DNA of 5,508 nucleotides, from assembly GCA_946412445.1 (NCBI GenBank), contig CAMKHH010000101.1, positions 1 to 5,508 of the forward strand, read 5' to 3'. Below, piece after piece: positions 1-5,508 of this stretch. Made by a program: the position numbers and the translations under genes. The notes beneath the pieces are model-generated. The model was not told where the DNA came from and ran no database searches. It was given only the letters and a program-made list of their open reading frames with translations. The DNA comes from an uncultured Eubacterium sp. Lineage in GTDB: Bacteria; Bacillota; Clostridia; Lachnospirales; Lachnospiraceae. Every line of letters begins with the position of its first letter. Position 1 is the first letter of the stretch.

Positions 1-960
1 CACATAGATATGTTCTTTTTTCAATTCTTCGAATATTTCTTTTGCCGGCACTGATTTATGAGATGCAAATATAAAATTGGCTTTGGAATCTTCAAATAAA
101 AAGCCCAGTCCTTTTAGCTCATCTTTCACCCATTCTCTGGTTTCCATGAGCTTTTTCAGGTTTTTTTTGAAATATGCATCATCCTTTATCGCTTCTATCC
201 CAAGCGCAAGTGCTGTTCTGTTCATTGTATATGAATTAACGGAGTATTTTACATCATTTAGATAGTGAATCAGTTTCTCACTGCCGATTGCATATCCGAT
301 TCGCATCCCGGCCATGGAACGGGATTTCGAAAAAGTCTGAACAATTAAGAGATTTTCATATTTGTCAATAAAAGGAAGTGCCGATGCGGCTCCAAAATCA
401 ACATAGGCTTCGTCCACAATCACAACAACATCCGGATTATGTATCAGAATGGATTCAATAGCTTCCTGAGGCAGCTCAACGCCTGTAGGCGCATTCGGGT
501 TTGGAAATATAATACCCCCATTTTTTCTATTTTCACCAAAGTAGTCTGACGGCACAATTTGAAATTTCTCATCCAGCGGTATCTGCTGATAAGGGATGCG
601 AAACACATCTGCCCATACGTCATAAAAAGAATACGTAATTTCCGGAAACAGGACAGGATCTTTTCCATTAAAAAATGTCATGAAAGCCATAGCCAGTACA
701 TCGTCTGAACCAACTCCTGTAAATACCTGGCTGCTCTTCACCTGATAGTATTGCGCTATACATTCAACCAGTCCGGCAGCCGTAGGATCCGGATACAGTC
801 TCAGCTCGTCCGCCTTCATTTCATGTAAAACACGCTGGACTCCCGGTGCAGGCGGATAGGGATTCTCATTGGTATTTAACTTAACTATATCCCGTTCGCC
901 CGGCTGTTCACCCGGCACATACGGTGTCACTTTTCTTACAAGTTTCTCCCACTCTTTCAT
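1..960 (-). CDS. hisC: Histidinol-phosphate aminotransferase (HisC), 3' end cut by window edge
   Basis: This PLP enzyme of fold type I (class I/II aminotransferase) transfers the amino group between glutamate and imidazole acetol-phosphate in cytosolic histidine synthesis. The reading frame is open for 320 codons and runs off the left edge; the family is usually about 350-370 residues, so only the C-terminal tail is missing. The opening has the HisC pattern KLNTNENPYPP (residues 27-37). Active-site landmarks are all visible: NPNAPTG at 154-160 (cofactor Asn), DEAY at 183-186 (Asp that pairs with the pyridine nitrogen, and Tyr), and the TFSKSRSMAGMR block, with Lys212 as the PLP Schiff-base lysine and Arg220 as the phosphate contact. 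The spacing matches E. coli HisC (Lys214/Arg222). The start at 960 has AAAGGA 9 nt upstream and gives the expected N-terminus MKEWEKLVRKVTPY. An in-frame ATG at 978 has only a weak AGG. No frameshift is seen. Other class I aminotransferases are the only alternative and are less likely. Confidence 0.95.
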   Translation of the reverse strand, partial: MKEWEKLVRKVTPYVPGEQPGERDIVKLNTNENPYPPAPGVQRVLHEMKADELRLYPDPTAAGLVECIAQYYQVKSSQVFTGVGSDDVLAMAFMTFFNGKDPVLFPEITYSFYDVWADVFRIPYQQIPLDEKFQIVPSDYFGENRKNGGIIFPNPNAPTGVELPQEAIESILIHNPDVVVIVDEAYVDFGAASALPFIDKYENLLIVQTFSKSRSMAGMRIGYAIGSEKLIHYLNDVKYSVNSYTMNRTALALGIEAIKDDAYFKKNLKKLMETREWVKDELKGLGFLFEDSKANFIFASHKSVPAKEIFEELKKEHIYV

Positions 961-969
961 TTCATCTAA

Positions 970-975
970 TCCTTT
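970..975 (-). promoter_or_regulatory. Ribosome binding site of hisC
   Basis: AAAGGA on the minus strand lies 9 nt before the ATG at 960. It decides between this ATG and the in-frame ATG at 978, whose own initiation region would contain this site inside the coding sequence. Confidence 0.65.
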
Positions 976-1004
976 CATAAATACCTACTGTAAATACATA
1001 TTAT
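975..1004 (+). promoter_or_regulatory. Possible sigma-E-like promoter for the subtilase gene
   Basis: TCATAAA (975-981) and CATATTAT (997-1004) are separated by 15 nt. This resembles the Bacillus/Clostridium sigma-E pattern (about KMATATT, 13-15 nt, CATACAMT), with roughly two mismatches in each half. Transcription would start near 1010-1012, about 65 nt before the ATG at 1075. No good housekeeping promoter was found for this gene: TATGAT at 1002-1007 is a fair -10, but it lacks a -35. Known csp genes are made in the mother cell under sigma-E, which fits the candidate. The region is AT-rich and chance matches are likely, so this is suggestive only. Confidence 0.3.
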
Positions 1005-1028
1005 GATGTAGGGGGCAAAATCCTTTTA

Positions 1029-1037
1029 ATTATAGCA
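1029..1037 (-). promoter_or_regulatory. Extended -10 promoter for hisC
   Basis: On the minus strand this reads TGCTATAAT, a perfect TGn plus TATAAT extended -10 element for the housekeeping sigma factor. No convincing TTGACA-like -35 is found 16-19 nt upstream, which is normal for extended -10 promoters. Transcription would begin near 1022 and give a leader of about 60 nt before the hisC ATG at 960. The leader is too short for a T-box or a classical attenuator, and no strong hairpin is visible in it. The element sits inside the 5' untranslated region of the divergent protease gene. Confidence 0.6.
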
Positions 1038-1064
1038 TTAATCCTTTAAAAATGATATACATAT

Positions 1065-1068
1065 GGAG
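1065..1068 (+). promoter_or_regulatory. Ribosome binding site that fixes the subtilase start at 1075
   Basis: GGAG (followed by A) is spaced 6 nt from the ATG at 1075, which is ideal. It overlaps the upstream in-frame ATG at 1063, which has only A/T-rich sequence before it and no Shine-Dalgarno match. The shorter protein, starting MANQKIENLL, is therefore preferred. Confidence 0.75.
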
Positions 1069-1074
1069 AATTAT

Positions 1075-2811
1075 ATGGCCAATCAAAAAATCGAAAATCT
1101 GTTAAATCTTGCTCTCGAGGCTACTCCCGAAGAAAGACGGCGTTCATACAATTTGAATCTCGGATATGAAGCGGAACAAAATGCATGGGAAGTCATCGTT
1201 CGTTACCAGGGCGATATCAGTTTTCTGAGAGAAGAGGGAATTGTCGTTACCCCTTTGCTGGGAAACTATGCCATCCTGGTGATACCGACAGGACTGGTGG
1301 ATACCGTTGCCATGCTTCCTCAAATCACCTATATGGAGAAACCCAAGCGGCTGAACTTTGCGACCTACCAGGGCCGGGCAATTTCCTGTATCAATCCCCT
1401 TCAGCAAGACCCCGTAAATGGATTATTCGGGACTGGAATCCTGGTGGCCTGTATAGATTCAGGAATTGATTACAAGCATCCAGACTTTCAGAATGATGAC
1501 GGCACTACACGGATTCTGCGTCTGTGGGATCAGACGATTTCCACAGGACCGCCCCCGGAGGGTTACAATATTGGCACGGAATATACAGACACGCAGATTA
1601 ATGAGGCCCTGCAAGGGAATCCTTCCGTTGTACCCAGTTCAGATTACAGTGGGCACGGAACCGCAGTAATGGGAATTGCTGCAGGTAATGGCAGGGCTTC
1701 CGGTGGTGTCAACGCCGGCGTAGCCACACAAAGTACACTGGTTGTAGTAAAACTTGGAACCCCAACCAGTACGGATTTCCCCCGTACCACTCAACTCATT
1801 CAAGGCATTGACTATGTAGTTCGGCTCTCACTCTCCCTTCAGATGCCTCTGGCAATTAATTTAAGCTTTGGTAATAATTATGGCTCCCACAGCGGAGATT
1901 CTATTCTGGAAACATATATCAATATGGTATCAGACCTGGGGCAGAATGTAATATGTATCGGAAGCGGCAATGAGGGAAATACCTCTCTTCACACAAGCGG
2001 AGTTTTAACGAATGACACCACAACAACGATTGAATTCAGTGTCGGTACATACGAACCAAACCTGAATGTTCAGCTTTGGAAATCCTATGTAGATGACTTT
2101 GATATTTATCTCCAGCATCCTGGAGGTGCAGTGGCTGGTCCTGTTAACCCGATATCGGGAACACAGCGGTTTTCGCTGCCGGGTGTGTCCGTTCTGGTAT
2201 ACTACGGCATGCCTTCCCCTTATGCCTTTACTCAGGAAATCTATTTTGACTTTCTGCCTTCAGGTACGAATTCCTATATTACCTCTGGTATCTGGTCCTT
2301 CCGTCTGGTACCTCATGATATCGTAGAAGGAGCCTACAACCTCTGGCTTCCCAGCGGCAGTTCCATAGGTACGAATACCCGATTCCTTACGCCAACCGCA
2401 GACTCGACGCTGACTATTCCTTCCACTGCATTTCGGGCACTTACTGTCGGGGCTTATGATTCCCGTATCCAGACTTATGCTGATTTTTCCGGCCGGGGCT
2501 ATACGAGGATACTTGCAACATTAAAACCGGATCTTGTTGCACCCGGAGTAAGAATCAATGCTCCCAGTGCGGGAACAGGAGCCTCCTACAGCGAATTTAC
2601 CGGAACATCGTTCGCTACACCTTTTGTAACGGGCAGCGCTGCTCTCATGATGGAGTGGGGGATTCTAAAAGGAAACGACACATTTTTATATGGAGAGAAA
2701 GTAAAGGCCTACCTGCGAAAAGGTGCCCGCAGTCTTCCGGGATTTAATGAATACCCAAATCCCCTGGTTGGATATGGAGCACTTTGTCTCAGAGACAGCC
2801 TTCCTCAATAA
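1075..2811 (+). CDS. Csp-like subtilisin-family serine protease (peptidase S8), catalytically intact
   Basis: This 578-residue protein belongs to the clostridial Csp group of subtilases, whose best-known members cut the cortex hydrolase precursor pro-SleC during spore germination. No signal peptide or membrane segment is present, so it acts in the cytosol or is packed into the spore. Using the start at 1075, residues 1 to about 95 form a prodomain (folding chaperone) ending near the conserved-looking YMEKPKRL stretch. Catalytic Asp128 lies in ACIDSGID, His194 in SGHGTAV, oxyanion-hole Asn299 in GSGNEGN, and Ser512 in GTSFATP. About 130-140 residues between the Asn and Ser motifs (roughly 312-448) form an extra beta-rich insert matching the jelly-roll domain found in Csp proteases and absent from ordinary subtilisins. 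All triad residues are present, unlike the pseudoproteases CspA and CspC of C. difficile. An alternative 582-residue start at 1063 lacks a ribosome binding site. Known cspBAC and sleC neighbours are absent here, so a germination role is inference. A different intracellular substrate is equally possible. Confidence 0.9.
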   Translation: MANQKIENLLNLALEATPEERRRSYNLNLGYEAEQNAWEVIVRYQGDISFLREEGIVVTPLLGNYAILVIPTGLVDTVAMLPQITYMEKPKRLNFATYQGRAISCINPLQQDPVNGLFGTGILVACIDSGIDYKHPDFQNDDGTTRILRLWDQTISTGPPPEGYNIGTEYTDTQINEALQGNPSVVPSSDYSGHGTAVMGIAAGNGRASGGVNAGVATQSTLVVVKLGTPTSTDFPRTTQLIQGIDYVVRLSLSLQMPLAINLSFGNNYGSHSGDSILETYINMVSDLGQNVICIGSGNEGNTSLHTSGVLTNDTTTTIEFSVGTYEPNLNVQLWKSYVDDFDIYLQHPGGAVAGPVNPISGTQRFSLPGVSVLVYYGMPSPYAFTQEIYFDFLPSGTNSYITSGIWSFRLVPHDIVEGAYNLWLPSGSSIGTNTRFLTPTADSTLTIPSTAFRALTVGAYDSRIQTYADFSGRGYTRILATLKPDLVAPGVRINAPSAGTGASYSEFTGTSFATPFVTGSAALMMEWGILKGNDTFLYGEKVKAYLRKGARSLPGFNEYPNPLVGYGALCLRDSLPQ

Positions 2812-2817
2812 GCGCGT

Positions 2818-2877
2818 AAAAAAGTTACAGTTCAGCCCGCGGTCTTGACTTCGCACGGCTGAACTGTAATAACTTTT
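2818..2877. terminator. Bidirectional intrinsic terminator between convergent genes
   Basis: A perfect 13-bp inverted repeat pairs TTACAGTTCAGCC (2825-2837) with GGCTGAACTGTAA (2857-2869) around a 19-nt loop. The loop can close further through GCG (2839-2841) and CGC (2852-2854). An A6 run (2818-2823) precedes the stem and becomes a U tract for minus-strand transcripts. TTTT (2874-2877) follows it for plus-strand transcripts. An alternative fold pairs AAAAGTTA with TAACTTTT across a 3-nt bulge, lengthening the stem. It lies 13 nt after the subtilase stop and about 25 nt after the minus-strand gene stop. It is probably stronger for the minus-strand gene, which gets the longer U run. Confidence 0.85.
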
Positions 2878-2893
2878 CTGAAATTGAATTTTA

Positions 2894-5350
2894 TCAATGA
2901 ATAACCCTGTAACTTATAAAGATATTTCCGGCTGCTGCAAATGCCTCTGTACTGTCATTCATTCCTTTGGGATAAATCTGCTGAGTCGCCATATCATACA
3001 ACCAGGTATTATATTTATCGTATCCTACCATTAATGCACTGCTACCTTCCCCTGTCTTTACAACAACGGGATAGCCTGCACTGACCTGATATAGCACGCT
3101 GGATAAGCTGCATCCGCTCAAGTTCATGACCATATATCCGTCACCCAGCGCATTCTTGATTGTGGTTTCATCCAATGGGGCCTGGAGCAGCGATTCGGGT
3201 ACCGTACTTATATCCAGTTTCATGGATTCGGACTGATTTCCCCGCTCCCACACATATTGCTGCTTTCTGTTCAATACCACGCCCATATTCTGGTCCGCTT
3301 CCTGTATGGCATCATTGATTTTTGTGCTCACATTCAGAAGCTTTCCCTTTCCGTACACATAATACTGTTCTGTCTCCTGTTTTGGAACCTCGATTTTTAA
3401 GGTAGGCGTCTTATCTTCATCGATCAGCATCGCCTTCTGGACAAACAAATTTCTGGTTTTTCCTGTTTTTGTAAATTCAAGTCCTACCTGTGTACCTTTT
3501 CTCTTGCTGACACTCAGCTTCGTGGTGACAGTCTCTTCACGATCCATGAGGTTGTTCATAATATGGTCATCAGATACCGGGATAAACGTATCCTGATCCT
3601 TTTGGGCCCGTATCAGTTCTATAAGACCCTCCTGAATATTAACCTGCGTTACATAAACCCCATCCTGTTGGTATTCTTTTATAACCTCACCGGTAAAATT
3701 CTGTATGCATAGTTTATTCATGGCAAATGTAACATTACCCGCCGTATCACTTAAGATATCCGTATCATTCGCCAGGCCATAGATCAAGTCCTCATTAATA
3801 AATCCCAGGGCCTTGACTTTCTGTCCTTCCGGAGCCGATACCTGTAATACCTCTCCTGTCTCAAGGCTCATGGCAGTAATATGCGTGGAACTGTTTTCAT
3901 CCATCTCCTCCATCCAGGCCACTGATGCCTGGCTTTTCGATATCACAAAACAGTCAGGCGAAATACTGTCCTTTACAATCTTATAGCTGCCGCTTGCAAG
4001 ATCCACCTGGTAGAGATTTCCTTCAATAAACAAATACAGCTGATCCTTCTTGCTTACATAGGACAGCACAGACAGATTTTGTTTTAAGAACTCATAGGAA
4101 TTACTGCTTGGAATAAACAATTCCTCCTGTGTCACATTCCTTTCCGCATAATAATGATATACCGCGCTTCCCACCATGCCTTCATGGATATCCGAATTCA
4201 TATACCCATATACAACGAAGGCAATGTCCCCTGCCTCAGATACGCGGACAATTTTAATATCATGTTCTGTATTTTCAGCCCTTTCATCAGTCTCTTTCGT
4301 ATTACGAAAGCCAAAAATCTTTGTGCACTTATTCGCACTCCTGTTGTAGGACCAGAGGTCCCCATCTACTACAAAAGCCACAATATCAGCGTTCTTATTG
4401 CTCACATATTGCACATCTTTGTTCACCACCCCAAGGCTTATTCCCTGACTGGTAAGCACAGGCAGATCCGCGTCAAAAATCTGAGTTGCGCTTCTTTCAA
4501 AATCCAAGAGTACAATACGCGACTGAGAATAACGCATCCGATAGAATTCACTGACGCTGTAATACTCGGTATTACCGTCTGTATCCTTGGCACTGATAAT
4601 ATATTCCTGAGTAATGCTGGTGGTGGTTTCATTAAAATCCTTAATAACCGGAACCGCCCGCTTTACGATTTCCGGTGACAGACTTCCCCAGGTCAATTGA
4701 TCAAAACTTGAATGTATCGTAACCTTATTAAAGCTGCTGTTCGATGCTGTGTTATCCGGCTCAATATATGCGGTCAGGTCACTGGCGGATTCTTTGTTTA
4801 TACACCTCTCATAAAAATCCTGTACAAATTCCAGATATGTACTGATATTGATTCCCGATCGTTGTATAATCCTCGTGTAGTAGTAGACAGGCGAAGTGTC
4901 TCCTTCCAGATTAACCGTAAAGCGCAGCAGATATTCCTGATTCATTAAAATAGGCGTGTCCAGCCGGAACGTAGCCTCCTTTAAGCTGTCCTTGTCCTCC
5001 AGGCTTTTTACTTTTGCATTACCCACAAGTTCTGAGCCATCAGCTGATGTTACTTCATATGCAACACTGTTGATCTCTTTTCCATAAGGATTTATCTGTA
5101 AGGTTAACTCCCTGTCTGCAGTAAGAGGTGTAAGGCTTCCCCGCATGGAGGTCCCATCCATCTGCTGACGATATCCAAACATTCTGTTAACCGATATATG
5201 ATCCATTCCTATATATGCCACCGGTAGCGCCGATGTTTCAAAATCTCTTGTATTAACTACTTTTTCTCTATTAAAAAAAACCGAAAATCCTGCCATAGAT
5301 GCGGCAAAAATGGCCAGAAGTACGCAACCCTTTATGACTCCCTTCTTCAT
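2894..5350 (-). CDS. Membrane-anchored extracytoplasmic protein with propeller-like repeats and degenerate C39-peptidase-like C-terminus, function unknown
   Basis: I do not recognise a named gene for this 818-residue protein. Residues 5-26 form one hydrophobic helix after MKKGVIKG, with basic residues on the inside and no clear signal-peptidase or lipobox site, so it is probably a membrane anchor with the rest outside. Residues about 44-160 look like a beta-sandwich, and 168-185 like a helix. Residues about 320-600 contain roughly six blocks of 40-50 residues with the rhythm of beta-propeller blades, such as DIVAFVVDGDLWSYN, QLYLFIEGNLYQVDLASG and ITAMSLETGEVLQVS. Residues about 660-818 resemble peptidase C39-like domains (SGCSLSSVLYQVSAGYPVVV, then ALMVGYDKYNTWLYD). 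The QxCG cysteine motif is not seen, and the usual His before the VGYD strand is Ser770, so activity is doubtful. The start at 5350 has AGGGGAG 7 nt upstream; a TTG at 5377 would add nine residues. A cell-surface sensing, binding or scaffold role is only inference. Confidence 0.85.
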   Translation of the reverse strand: MKKGVIKGCVLLAIFAASMAGFSVFFNREKVVNTRDFETSALPVAYIGMDHISVNRMFGYRQQMDGTSMRGSLTPLTADRELTLQINPYGKEINSVAYEVTSADGSELVGNAKVKSLEDKDSLKEATFRLDTPILMNQEYLLRFTVNLEGDTSPVYYYTRIIQRSGINISTYLEFVQDFYERCINKESASDLTAYIEPDNTASNSSFNKVTIHSSFDQLTWGSLSPEIVKRAVPVIKDFNETTTSITQEYIISAKDTDGNTEYYSVSEFYRMRYSQSRIVLLDFERSATQIFDADLPVLTSQGISLGVVNKDVQYVSNKNADIVAFVVDGDLWSYNRSANKCTKIFGFRNTKETDERAENTEHDIKIVRVSEAGDIAFVVYGYMNSDIHEGMVGSAVYHYYAERNVTQEELFIPSSNSYEFLKQNLSVLSYVSKKDQLYLFIEGNLYQVDLASGSYKIVKDSISPDCFVISKSQASVAWMEEMDENSSTHITAMSLETGEVLQVSAPEGQKVKALGFINEDLIYGLANDTDILSDTAGNVTFAMNKLCIQNFTGEVIKEYQQDGVYVTQVNIQEGLIELIRAQKDQDTFIPVSDDHIMNNLMDREETVTTKLSVSKRKGTQVGLEFTKTGKTRNLFVQKAMLIDEDKTPTLKIEVPKQETEQYYVYGKGKLLNVSTKINDAIQEADQNMGVVLNRKQQYVWERGNQSESMKLDISTVPESLLQAPLDETTIKNALGDGYMVMNLSGCSLSSVLYQVSAGYPVVVKTGEGSSALMVGYDKYNTWLYDMATQQIYPKGMNDSTEAFAAAGNIFISYRVIH

Positions 5351-5357
5351 CAAATGT

Positions 5358-5364
5358 CTCCCCT
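5358..5364 (-). promoter_or_regulatory. Ribosome binding site that fixes the membrane-protein start at 5350
   Basis: On the minus strand AGGGGAG lies 7 nt before the ATG at 5350, a near-consensus match at ideal spacing. The upstream in-frame TTG at 5377 lies before this site and has no Shine-Dalgarno match of its own at usable spacing. Confidence 0.75.
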
Positions 5365-5423
5365 GAACTTTTATCAATAACCATTGTTAATTATTTTCCC
5401 CTGATTTTATGTCAACTTAGAAA

Positions 5424-5453
5424 TTGACAGCATTGTACTTAATCTATTGTAAT
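5424..5453 (+). promoter_or_regulatory. Possible outward promoter for a gene beyond the right edge
   Basis: TTGACA (5424-5429, perfect -35) is followed after 18 nt by TGTAAT (5448-5453, 5 of 6 to TATAAT). It points rightward, out of the window, suggesting a divergent gene beginning past 5508. Its -10 overlaps the -10 of the minus-strand promoter base for base, so the two polymerases could not bind at once. No coding start is visible in the remaining 55 nt, so the assignment rests on the motif alone. Confidence 0.35.
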
Positions 5454-5474
5454 CGCTTTCTGTTCAGAGGGCAA
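5446..5474 (-). promoter_or_regulatory. Housekeeping promoter for the membrane-protein gene, with UP-like AT tract
   Basis: On the minus strand TTGCCC (5474-5469, 4 of 6 to consensus) and TACAAT (5451-5446, 5 of 6) are separated by exactly 17 nt. Immediately upstream, 5476-5508 is made almost wholly of A and T tracts, resembling an UP element that would strengthen the promoter. Transcription would start near 5439, giving a leader of about 90 nt before the ATG at 5350. No riboswitch-like structure is evident in the leader. Confidence 0.5.
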
Positions 5475-5508
5475 CAGTAAAATAAATAATTTAAAATTTT
5501 TAAAAGTT

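Noticed and set aside
77..265. 62-codon plus-strand frame
   Set aside because: It is antisense to the conserved C-terminal half of HisC, with no ribosome binding site.
444..668. 74-codon minus-strand frame inside hisC
   Set aside because: It is an alternative frame of the same strand as hisC; the HisC frame carries the PLP-binding motifs across the same bases.
961..1022. Possible T-box or histidine attenuator in the hisC leader
   Set aside because: The leader is only about 60 nt, has no T-box sequence, no run of His codons and no strong terminator hairpin. A 5-bp CCTAC/GTAGG pairing with a 19-nt loop is too weak.
1144..1669. Several open frames of 67-94 codons on both strands within the protease
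   Set aside because: All overlap the well-supported subtilase frame, which has catalytic motifs. None has a convincing start region.
2825..2869. Inverted repeat considered as a mobile-element end or small RNA
   Set aside because: Its position between two convergent stop codons and the flanking A and T runs are fully explained by a two-way terminator. No transposase or target duplication is seen.
4154..4678. 174-codon open frame on the plus strand
   Set aside because: It lies wholly inside the membrane-protein gene on the opposite strand, has no ribosome binding site, and its translation has no domain-like pattern. It is a shadow frame.
5410..5415. Perfect TTGACA on the minus strand as a -35 for the membrane-protein gene
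   Set aside because: Sequences 16-18 nt downstream (TAATTA, AATTAA) do not resemble TATAAT. The TTGCCC-17-TACAAT pair upstream is better.

Overview
The window looks like a chromosomal segment from a Gram-positive anaerobe of the Clostridia, most likely Lachnospiraceae. This is inferred from three things: a clostridial-type HisC opening, a subtilase of the clostridial Csp (spore-germination protease) type, and strong GGAG/GGGGAG ribosome-binding sites with moderate base composition. The genus cannot be named from the sequence.

Layout. (1) Positions 1-960, minus strand: the first 320 codons of a histidinol-phosphate aminotransferase (hisC); its last few tens of codons lie beyond the left edge. 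(2) 961-1074: a compact divergent regulatory region. It holds an extended -10 promoter for hisC and a weaker sigma-E-like candidate for the protease, arranged so that each transcript would run across the other promoter. (3) 1075-2811, plus strand: a complete Csp-like S8 subtilase with an intact Asp-His-Ser triad, an N-terminal prodomain and the jelly-roll insert typical of Csp proteases. (4) 2818-2877: a strong hairpin with A and T tracts on both sides, serving as a two-way terminator between convergent genes. (5) 2894-5350, minus strand: an 818-residue membrane-anchored, extracytoplasmic protein of unknown function. It has an N-terminal transmembrane segment, a beta-sandwich-like region, propeller-like repeats and a C-terminal C39-peptidase-like domain that seems to lack its catalytic residues. 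(6) 5351-5508: the leader and promoter of that gene, overlapping a promoter-like signal that points out of the right edge.

For two genes the most upstream possible start is not the best one. The protease should begin at 1075, where GGAG sits 6 nt upstream, and the membrane protein at 5350, where AGGGGAG sits 7 nt upstream.

The genes do not form one operon; each is transcribed separately. HisC is housekeeping metabolism. The other two look like accessory or cell-envelope/sporulation functions. No mobile element, CRISPR array, tRNA or rRNA was seen. The most novel item is the large membrane protein with its apparently inactive C39-like tail. The protease is the item with the clearest testable biology.
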